Position numbers and translations under genes: made by a program. Positions 56,669 to 64,000 of a DNA stretch of 64,000 nt are shown in pieces. This DNA is from Tragulus kanchil (lineage: Eukaryota; Chordata; Mammalia; Artiodactyla; Tragulidae), in contig JAIOJX010000032.1 of the NCBI GenBank assembly GCA_022376925.1, positions 175,261,479-175,325,478 on the forward strand. The letters are read 5' to 3'. The notes beneath the pieces are model-generated. The model worked only from the letters and a program-made list of their open reading frames with translations. It was not told where the DNA came from and searched no databases. How positions within the stretch are numbered: the first letter of the stretch is position 1; every line of letters begins with the position of its first letter.

Positions 56669-57280
56669 AGAGAAAGGAGGGAAGGGAAGAAAGAGAGAAT
56701 GAAGACAGTAAATTCACATACACACACAGGAAACACAAGAACTTCACATGACAGTGTGGAAAATTAAGCAGTTGGCAGTTGGTTGGTAGGACATTCTTAG
56801 GTGTGTACATGGTGCGGTGGAAGCTGGGAGATGGTAGGCTAATCTTGGTGTAGGTTGAAGAAGGAAAATGCTCCTAAATGGGCAAAATGGAAAGTATGTT
56901 TCCATCAAGGAAGCTAACATTTATTAACTGTTTTTGCATAATAATAAACAGAAGGGATTAAGAGATGGCATCCTGGGACTGACCAGTGTCTGGGGCTCAT
57001 GCGCTTTTACATAGGAACTTCAGGCCTTTGGAGAGCAAGGATGTGGGTCCCTTCAACTTGACCAGGTTTTAGATTATCTTTGGTCCCTTTTGTCTACCTT
57101 TACAGTTAGGGGTCTCCCAAGACACTGCTGGGGGAATGAGGCAGAAAGAATTTGGCTAGACACTTGTTCTGTTGGAATATGATGCCTGTATAGAGTTGGG
57201 GTCCATGCCCACTCTACACAGGCAGGTTGAGGAAGAGTTAAGGCTCTCACAGTCATTGACAGGTTCTCCATTTTCCTTTT
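56669..57280. other. Unique DNA with GA-rich start
   Basis: GA-rich 56665-56700, then unidentified single-copy sequence (duplicated to 58372). Confidence 0.4.
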
Positions 57281-57647
57281 AGTTATATGTACATGTTATT
57301 ATTTTAAAACTTATTTTCCTTTTAGGTTATTACTGAATATTGAGCAGAGTTCCCTGTTGTATATGACAGGTCCTTATCTAATGGTTAAATTTATTGATGA
57401 CCTACTATGGCCAGTTGCTTTGCAAGCATTATTCAGATAGATCTTCAGAATCCTATAGACTATACACAGTCATTTTTAGTTAATCAGAAACCTGAGAATG
57501 AAGAATGTCAGTCAATTTGTTCCAATAGTGCTTTTAATAAATTTTGGAACTAGGAATTGCATTGCACGTATTTTTTCTGAATCCATAGCTCAATATCTTT
57601 TTCACCATACCTCCCTCTCCTCAACTCTTCTTCAGCTAATAACTAAG

Positions 57648-57766
57648 TATGAGTTCCATAGGGGCAGAGTCCATCTGCCTTTGTCTCTCCCTCTAATGCC
57701 CCAAACAGTGCCTGACAAGCTGTAGGATGGCGATCTAATTTTACTTAATGAATGATTGAAGGAAAG
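57648..57766 (+). mobile_element. L2 3' end, further copy
   Basis: Duplicate of 56550-56668, offset 1098. Confidence 0.75.
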
Positions 57767-58372
57767 AGAGAAAGGAGGGAAGGGAAGAAAGAGAGAATGA
57801 AGACAGTAAATTCACATACACACACAGGAAACACAAGAACTTCACATGACAGTGTGGAAAATTAAGCAGTTGGCAGTTGGTTGGTAGGACATTCTTAGGT
57901 GTGTACATGGTGCGGTGGAAGCTGGGAGATGGTAGGCTAATCTTGGTGTAGGTTGAAGAAGGAAAATGCTCCTAAATGGGCAAAATGGAAAGTATGTTTC
58001 CATCAAGGAAGCTAACATTTATTAACTGTTTTTGCATAATAATAAACAGAAGGGATTAAGAGATGGCATCCTGGGACTGACCAGTGTCTGGGGCTCATGC
58101 GCTTTTACATAGGAACTTCAGGCCTTTGGAGAGCAAGGATGTGGGTCCCTTCAACTTGACCAGGTTTTAGATTATCTTTGGTCCCTTTTGTCTACCTTTA
58201 CAGTTAGGGGTCTCCCAAGACACTGCTGGGGGAATGAGGCAGAAAGAATTTGGCTAGACACTTGTTCTGTTGGAATATGATGCCTGTATAGAGTTGGGGT
58301 CCATGCCCACTCTCTACACAGGCAGGTTGAGGAAGAGTTAAGGCTCTCAACCAGTCATTGACAGGTTCTCCA

Positions 58373-59137
58373 GGCCGTGTTCTGTGTCCTTTGAAATAAG
58401 TGATAGGAAAAAGATGTGATCCTATTATTCTCAGGCTTGAATCCCAATAATGTTTCTGCACAGAAAGTCCCTAAGGCTTCCCTCCCCTTTTAGCGGTAAG
58501 TTGAGGTGAAGAACAGGGAAAATAACGTGACATAACAGATAGGACCATCTCTTGGTTAACAATTAACACTCATGCAGACTTTTGTAGACTCATGGACAAG
58601 AGAATCCTCCAGAGAAAACAGCAGTTGAAGACATGGCACTGGAAGAGGGCTTGAATTGATGGACACAAATGACCCCAGATGCTTTGGGGAACACACTCAG
58701 GACCCTGAACTGAGGGTTAAAACATGTCAGCTCCCAGGGGACAGGGCAAGCATGTGGACAATCCCAAAAGAGACACTTAGGATTCCCACACACAGAGAAA
58801 TCTCAGTGACACCTCAGCAGAGCCCATAGAGGAAGTTCCAGGAGGAAGAGCCAGAAGAATTCCTTTGGTGTCCATGGTCCATGTCTTGGTGAGGTTGATG
58901 CTGACCTTCATGGAGACACTCTGGACTGTGAGTTCATTCTTTCATAAGCAGTCCTGTTGCTGTGTTTATAACACCCCTGGGAGAATGTTCTGATGGATAT
59001 ATTCAGACCCAGCCTGAAATGGCAATGGTGATTTTAGTGCTTAGATCAACAGAAGAGACGGTGGTCTACTGGAGTAAACTGTGGGTTATATTTGATGGAA
59101 AGAAGGAAGGGTGTGGAAAATCAAGAGGGCTTCCTTT
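58373..59137. other. Unique non-coding DNA
   Basis: Single-copy, moderate GC. Nothing recognised; the minus-strand frame 58590-58793 has no domain. Confidence 0.45.
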
Positions 59138-59265
59138 GGGGACTTCCCTGATGGTCCAGTGTTTAAGACACTGCAGTTCTAATGTAGGGAGCATGGGTTT
59201 GATTCTTGGTCAGGCAACTAAGATCCCACCTGTGCCGATATGGCTAAAAATAGATTAAAAAATAA
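59138..59265 (+). mobile_element. CHR-type SINE
   Basis: 'gggacttccctgatggtcca', 'gggtttgattcttggtcagg', 'actaagatcccacctgtgcc', ending in an A-rich tail. Copy at 60229-60356. Confidence 0.88.
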
Positions 59266-59337
59266 CAGAGCTCCATTCGGCCCCTGGGCATTGCTTTAAT
59301 CTCCAGGCTGAATTGCATATTGGGTCTTTTATTTTAT

Positions 59338-59420
59338 TTATTACTGGAGTATAGTCGATTAACAATGTTTTAGTTTCAGGTATACAGAAAGATGATTTAG
59401 CTATACATACACACGTATCT
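59338..59420 (-). mobile_element. L1 3' sequence, antisense
   Basis: 'actggagtatagtcgattaa' and 'agtttcaggtatacagaaag' are the complement of an L1 3' end. Confidence 0.7.
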
Positions 59421-59507
59421 GGGTTTCCTGTTAGCTCAACTGGTAAAAGAATCCACCTACAATGCAGGAGACTCTGGTTCGATTCCTGGGTCAAGAAGTT
59501 CCCTTGG
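59421..59507 (+). mobile_element. Bov-tA tRNA-like head, truncated
   Basis: 'ctgggtttcctgttagctca' to 'cgattcctgggtcaagaagt'. Its body is missing; a SINE2-type element follows at once. Copy at 60512-60598. Confidence 0.85.
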
Positions 59508-59770
59508 GGGCTTCCCCTGGTGGTCCAGTGGGTAAGGACACCACCTTGCAGTGCAAGGGGCGCCGGTTCTATCCTTGGCCTGGGAAGGTCCCATGAGCCG
59601 CAGAGCAGCCGAACTCGTGTGTTCAATAGGAGCCAGCACTCTGGTGCACATGCGCCAAGAGCTGGAACTCTGCAACGAGAGAGGCCGCTGTGATGAGAGG
59701 CCCACACAGGCCAAAGAATAAAAAAAATGGATGAAAATAAATGGATAAAAAAAGAGTCTTAAAAAAAAAA
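59508..59770 (+). mobile_element. SINE2-type tRNA-derived SINE
   Basis: 'cttcccctggtggtccagtg' head, 'gcaaggggcgccggttctat', body 'gagaggccgctgtgatgaga', tail 'gatgaaaataaatgg' and A run. Confidence 0.92.
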
Positions 59771-59789
59771 ATGTCTGGTAGTCTGGATG

Positions 59790-60070
59790 GGAGGGGTATT
59801 CGGGGAAGAATGGATATATGTATATGTAGGTGTGAGTCATTGTGCTCTCCACCTGAAACTATCACAACATTGTTAACTGGCTGTGCTGCTGTTGTTCAGT
59901 CCCTCAGTTGTGTCCAATGACTTGCAGCTCCATGGACTGCAGTGCGCCTGGCCCCTCTGTCCTTCACTATCTTCCAAAATTTGCTCAAATTCATATCCAT
60001 TGAGGTAGTGATGCTATCTAACCATTTTATCCTCTAATTGGCTGCACCTCAATATGAAATTAAAAAATAT
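59790..60070 (+). mobile_element. L1 3' end, split by BovB
   Basis: 'gaatggatatatgtatatgt', 'cacctgaaactatcacaaca', 'ttgttaactggctg' then, after BovB, 'ggctgcacctcaatatgaaa' and an A-rich end. Consecutive in the L1 3' terminus. Confidence 0.8.
59884..60040 (-). mobile_element. BovB 3' terminal fragment, antisense, nested in L1
   Basis: 'gctgttgttcagtccctcag', 'ctccatggactgcagtgcgc', 'ttgaggtagtgatgctatct'. Likely target duplication 'taactggctg'/'taattggctg'. Copy at 60971-61125. Confidence 0.88.
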
Positions 60071-60228
60071 TAAAGAAAGAATAAGCCTGGTTGCTCTCTT
60101 TGTTCTCCTTAAAATCAGAGGCAACCAACGGGGAAGTTGATGCTACTGAGTTTGTCTCTCTATTGGTAAACTGTGGGTTATATTTGATGGAAAGAAGGAA
60201 GGTGTGGAAAATCAAGAGGGCTTCCTTT

Positions 60229-60356
60229 GGGGACTTCCCTGATGGTCCAGTGTTTAAGACACTGCAGTTCTAATGTAGGGAGCATGGGTTTGATTCTTGG
60301 TCAGGCAACTAAGATCCCACCTGTGCCGATATGGCTAAAAATAGATTAAAAAATAA
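60229..60356 (+). mobile_element. CHR-type SINE, second copy
   Basis: Duplicate of 59138-59265. Confidence 0.88.
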
Positions 60357-60429
60357 CAGAGCTCCATTCGGCCCCTGGGCATTGCTTTAATCTCCAGGCT
60401 GAATTGCATATTGGGTCTTTTATTTTATT

Positions 60430-60855
60430 TATTACTGGAGTATAGTCGATTAACAATGTGTTAGTTTCAGGTATACAGAAAGATGATTTAGCTATACATA
60501 CACACGTATCTGGGTTTCCTGTTAGCTCAACTGGTAAAAGAATCCACCTACAATGCAGGAGACTCTGGTTCGATTCCTGGGTCAAGAAGTTCCCCTTGGG
60601 GCTTCCCCTGGTGGTCCAGTGGGTAAGGACACCACCTTGCAGTGCAAGGGGCGCCGGTTCTATCCTTGGCCTGGGAAGGTCCCATGAGCCGCAGAGCAGC
60701 CGAACTCGTGTGTTCAATAGGAGCCAGCACTCTGGTGCACATGCGCCAAGAGCTGGAACTCTGCAACGAGAGAGGCCGCTGTGATGAGAGGCCCACACAG
60801 GCCAAAGAATAAAAAGATGGATGAAAATAAATGGATAAAAAAGAGTCTTAAAAAA
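60430..60855 (+). mobile_element. L1 / Bov-tA head / SINE2-type cluster, second copy
   Basis: Duplicate of 59338-59770: antisense L1 60430-60511, Bov-tA head 60512-60598, SINE2-type 60600-60855. Confidence 0.9.
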
Positions 60856-60876
60856 AAATGTCTGGTAGTCTGGATG

Positions 60877-61155
60877 GGAGGGGTATTCGGGGAAGAATGG
60901 ATATATGTATATGTAGGTGTGAGTCATTGTGCTCTCCACCTGAAACTATCACAACATTGTTAACTGGCTGTGCTGCTGTTGTTCAGTCCCTCAGTTGTGT
61001 CCAATGACTTGCAGCTCCATGGACTGCAGTGCGCCTGGCCCCTCTGTCCTTCACTATCTTCCAAAATTTGCTCAAATTCATATCCATTGAGGTAGTGATG
61101 CTATCTAACCATTTTATCCTCTAATTGGCTGCACCTCAATATGAAATTAAAAAAT
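60877..61155 (+). mobile_element. L1 3' end split by BovB, second copy
   Basis: Duplicate of 59790-60070, with antisense BovB at 60971-61125. Confidence 0.8.
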
Positions 61156-61225
61156 ATTAAAGAAAGAATAAGCCTGGTTGCTCTCTTTGTTCTCCTTAAA
61201 ATCAGAGGCAACCAACGGGGAAGTT

Positions 61226-62246
61226 CACTGAGTTTTGGTTTTAGTTGGTGGAAGAGACAGGACTATTTTATGATGCGATTTGCCAAAAGAAAGACTTCGT
61301 GCTCATTAGAAAGGTTTTGAAAATGAGGCCTCTCTGAGTGGGAGAATTGTGGTTAAATAAATAATGCTAACATCCTATCGTGGCAAAGAGTGCTGTTTGC
61401 TTTTCTATACTTCCATAGTTTTGATTTATTTTTCCTCCATTTGGTGCTAATTGGACTGTATTTGTAAAAAATGCTATGACCCGTTATCCTGTATACTTGG
61501 CCTAAGAGACACTTGAGGAGCTTCAGAGAAAAATGAAGTGAGAGCTAATCCGACTTTATTTTTAATGTTAACAAAATGGGAGACAAAGTAATTTAGTTCC
61601 ATCCTAGGAAAGGACTTAAAATAGGGCTCTTTTCCAGGATGTCTAGGGAAAACAACTAATTTTCACTGCCCTTTCTGGTTTTTACTATTATTTTTCTTTC
61701 CTTCCTTTTTTTAAAAATGTACCTGAAGACTTTTAAGCATCTGCTGCTGGTTATTTTGAGAAAAATGCTGATATTTTCCATCCAGTAGCATCATTTAACA
61801 TTTTAAAAAATATTCACTTAGCCTTAAAAATGGGATTTAGTTGAAAAGAGTTACATTTGTTTCATACCTTACAGCAGCCAGTGCAGCAAGACAGCAGTTG
61901 GGAGAAGGAGTGATTTGTTTCCCTGTGTGGTGTGTTTATTATCACATCTTATTACGTTATATTTGGAGATAAAAAATCGCCTGCCGAGGCCAGCGGCAGG
62001 GACTCTGCTCACCTCCTCCCTTTCGGCTGCTCTCAGAGGTATGTTATCTTCAGCTCCTGCCAGCTCAGGCATATCCAGTTGAGCTGGGGCTGCTGAGGAC
62101 CACCTCTGGAATATGGATGCAGCAAGGAGGGTCTGGGAGGGCCTCGTGTTCCAGGTTCCTCTTAACCAAGAGCACATTTAAAAACAGAAGAATATTTCAT
62201 AAACTTACAGAACAAAAGAGCATAGTTGGAGCCGTGTACACATGCT
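61226..62246. other. Unique non-coding DNA
   Basis: About 1 kb without a recognisable repeat. 61865-62165 is GC-richer, and a minus-strand open frame there (61869-62177) has no recognisable domain. Confidence 0.4.
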
Positions 62247-62412
62247 TGCTCATTATTCAATAAATAGTCTGAGATTTTTTCTTTTTTATCTTTTTCCAGT
62301 CTCTGGCCGGGATGCTGAAAACAGAGAGATCCACAAGACATCCCTGGCTTCGAAGACTCATAGTCTAGACGGGAGACAGATGTGGGAACAGACAGCTAGA
62401 CAGACAGATTTG
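62247..62412 (-). mobile_element. L2 3' end, antisense
   Basis: 'ctcattattcaataaatagt', 'ggccgggatgctgaaaacag', 'ctcatagtctagacgggaga'. Copy at 63356-63521. Confidence 0.6.
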
Positions 62413-62427
62413 GTAGCCCCTAAGGTA

Positions 62428-62517
62428 GAAATTTTCCCCTGGAAAATTCCATGGACAGAGGAGTGTGGCGAGCTATAGTCCATGAGGTCAAAAAGAGTTG
62501 GCCATGACTGAGCAACT
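62428..62517 (+). mobile_element. Bov-tA 3' half
   Basis: 'ggaaaattccatggacagag' to 'ggccatgactgagcaactga'; 5' half absent. Copy at 63537-63626. Confidence 0.88.
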
Positions 62518-62537
62518 GATTACACATGCAAGTAGAA

Positions 62538-62743
62538 GGGACTTCCCTGGTGGCTTATATGGTAAAGAATCACCTGCAATGGAAGAGACCAGGGTTCCAT
62601 CTCTGTGTTGGGAAGAACCCTTGAAGAAGGTACTGGCACTCCACTCCAGTATTCTTGCCTGGAGAATTCCATGGATAGAGGAGCCTGGTGGGCTACAGTC
62701 CATGGCATTGCACAGAGTTGGACACAACTGAATGACAAATATG
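62538..62743 (+). mobile_element. Bov-tA-type SINE
   Basis: Complete: 'gggacttccctggtggctta' to 'gttggacacaactgaatgac'. Sits 20 bases after another Bov-tA fragment. Confidence 0.92.
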
Positions 62744-62819
62744 AACTAGATAGAATTGAGAAGAAGCAGCTACAGGGACTCAGAATAGGCATCTTCTCCT
62801 GGGTTGAGATGGTGATGGT

Positions 62820-62870
62820 CACTTATTCATTCATTCAGTAACTATCAGGCACCTAACATTTATCAAGGTG
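62820..62870 (-). mobile_element. Possible L2 terminus, antisense
   Basis: 'cacttattcattcattcagt' followed by 'caggcacc'; short. Confidence 0.4.
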
Positions 62871-63036
62871 ACAGGGAATCTGTGGTGTTAAAAGTAGGTA
62901 AAGCTGTTCCGTGGGATTGAGTCTAAAATGTATGGTGTGGTTTCTCTCCCATCTCACTGAAATGTAGTCACATTGACACACCTTCACATGATAGTTATTA
63001 TTTTGCATTTGTGCAATTTTCTATCTAGCAAAATGG

Positions 63037-63072
<36 letters not shown>

Positions 63073-63302
63073 ACGTGTGTGTAGCTGAAAATCATTAAAA
63101 CTGTTCTGTAACAGCAATGTCCAGCTCATACCTGGTCAAATGCTGTTGGAGGAAAAAATAAGGAACAAGAGTGCTCTCGTCTAGAAATGTAGCAGCCCTG
63201 CAGGACCCAGTGTGTTGGGTGAGTCTAAAGCACAGTAGCTGAAACAGTAGCTTTAGAGGCCAGCAAGTCCAACTCAGGAGCATGGGCTAGCAGAGGGGGA
63301 GG
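62871..63302. other. Unique DNA with a TG microsatellite
   Basis: Contains the (TG)n of 63037-63083. No other element. Confidence 0.45.
63037..63083 (+). repeat. (TG)n microsatellite
   Basis: About 17 TG units, then GCACG and a further TG run. Confidence 0.92.
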
Positions 63303-63355
63303 ATTTAAAAACAGAAGAATACAAAAAAAAATAGTTGGAGCCGTGTACACATGCT

Positions 63356-63626
63356 TGCTCATTATTCAATAAATAGTCTGAGATTTTTCTTTTTTATCTT
63401 TTTCCAGTCTCTGGCCGGGATGCTGAAAACAGAGAGATCCACAAGACATCCCTGGCTTCGAAGACTCATAGTCTAGACGGGAGACAGATGTGGGAACAGA
63501 CAGCTAGACAGACAGATTTGGTAGCCCCTAAGGTAGAAATTTTCCCCTGGAAAATTCCATGGACAGAGGAGTGTGGCGAGCTATAGTCCATGAGGTCAAA
63601 AAGAGTTGGCCATGACTGAGCAACTG
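63356..63626. mobile_element. L2 (antisense) and Bov-tA 3' half, second copies
   Basis: Duplicates of 62247-62412 (now 63356-63521) and 62428-62517 (now 63537-63626). Confidence 0.7.
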
Positions 63627-63646
63627 ATTACACATGCAAGTAGAAG

Positions 63647-63852
63647 GGACTTCCCTGGTGGCTTATATGGTAAAGAATCACCTGCAATGGAAGAGACCAG
63701 GGTTCCATCTCTGTGTTGGGAAGAACCCTTGAAGAAGGTACTGGCACTCCACTCCAGTATTCTTGCCTGGAGAATTCCATGGATAGAGGAGCCTGGTGGG
63801 CTACAGTCCATGGCATTGCACAGAGTTGGACACAACTGAATGACAAATATGA
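63647..63852 (+). mobile_element. Bov-tA-type SINE, second copy
   Basis: Duplicate of 62538-62743, offset about 1108-1109. Confidence 0.92.
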
Positions 63853-64000
63853 ACTAGATAGAATTGAGAAGAAGCAGCTACAGGGACTCAGAATAGGCAT
63901 CTTCTCCTGGGTTGAGATGGTGATGGTCACTTATTCATTCATTCAGTAACTATCAGGCACCTAACATTTATCAAGGTGACAGGGAATCTGTGGTGTTAAA

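Larger units (their letters stand above)
56183..58372 (+). repeat. Tandem duplication 19
   Basis: Copy A is 56183-57270 and copy B is 57281-58372, offset 1098 rising to 1102. Copy A lost 'CT' and 'AC' pairs in its last 50 bases ('cactctacac'/'cactctctacac', 'ctctcacag'/'ctctcaaccag'). Filler 57271-57280 is TTTTCCTTTT. Overlaps duplication 18 copy B by 415 bases. Confidence 0.94.
59074..61225 (+). repeat. Tandem duplication 20
   Basis: Copy A is 59074-60138 and copy B is 60166-61225, offset 1092 falling to 1087 through homopolymer indels (A runs at 59726, 59760; a G run at 59110). The 27-base filler 60139-60165 blends degraded versions of both flanks. Confidence 0.94.
62176..64000 (+). repeat. 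Tandem duplication 21 (second copy cut by window edge)
   Basis: Copy A begins at 62176 and copy B at 63303, reaching A position 62892 when the window ends. Near its start copy B reads 'gaatacaaaaaaaaatag' where A has a longer 'gaatatttcataaac...agcatag', a loss of about 18 bases next to the joint. Confidence 0.92.

Noticed and set aside
60346..60939. Longest open frame, 197 codons on the minus strand
   Set aside because: It runs through antisense SINE2-type, Bov-tA and L1 sequence and differs in frame in the other copy at 59255-59852. A repeat read-through, not a gene.
61865..62165. CpG island or promoter
   Set aside because: GC-richer than its surroundings but with few CpG dinucleotides and no core-promoter pattern.
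1..64000. Satellite, VNTR or CRISPR array
   Set aside because: Units do not resemble each other, each occurs only twice (three times where units overlap), and units are ~1.1 kb. There is no short repeat with regular spacers, and the genome is mammalian.

Overview
This is mammalian nuclear DNA from a pecoran ruminant, most likely a bovid. The evidence is the density of ruminant-specific retroposons: Bov-tA-type tRNA-derived SINEs, BovB (RTE) LINE fragments, cetartiodactyl CHR-type SINEs, a second ruminant tRNA-derived SINE called 'SINE2-type' here, and ruminant L1 3' ends. These lie among older mammalian repeats (MIR, L2, L1M, MaLR-like LTR, a hAT fossil). I recognise no protein-coding exon, functional RNA gene, CpG island or promoter. 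Open frames are short and fall in repeats, on the opposite strand of repeats, or in unmatched non-coding sequence. The window reads as intergenic or deep intronic.

The dominant structure is not a gene. Across 64 kb I count 21 direct duplications, each about 1.05-1.2 kb, nearly all placed head to tail with 0-30 bases at the joint. The second copies begin at about 560, 3188, 5260, 7405, 10842, 17583, 19402, 22274, 25682, 27586, 31048, 32880, 34931, 39457, 43401, 47644, 53445, 55478, 57281, 60166 and 63303. Roughly 22-23 kb is redundant, so the collapsed locus would be near 41 kb. Unit content differs every time; only the size is shared. Several neighbouring units overlap by about 95-415 bases, which makes triplicated segments. 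Copies are near-identical by eye. Differences concentrate near the joints, often as homopolymer or small indels, and some joint fillers resemble corrupted versions of the flanking sequence. This is best explained as an assembly or gap-filling artefact (unmerged noisy contig or read ends), not as a biological amplification.

Layout: 1-6374 is mostly unique sequence, duplicated three times, with one hAT fossil. 6375-16500 holds Bov-tA and SINE2-type SINEs, two antisense BovB fragments (one inside a MIR) and unique DNA. 16500-24350 holds MIR, L1 3' end, L2 and Bov-tA copies. 24450-28760 holds antisense L2 and a sense BovB tail whose two copies differ unusually. 28900-37650 is a long antisense ancient L1 tract broken by SINEs. 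37830-42240 is Bov-tA, L2 and a long GA-rich tract. 42440-44350 is a four-level nest (L1, mariner, CHR SINE, SINE2-type) in two copies. 44580-51560 is mostly unique with scattered SINEs. 51720-58370 is L1, BovB, Bov-tA and L2 fragments. 59070-61225 is a SINE/L1/BovB mosaic. 61226-64000 is unique sequence followed by L2 and Bov-tA pieces.

Repeat names are from memory of consensus sequences, without a database search. Element edges are approximate unless a target-site duplication is cited.
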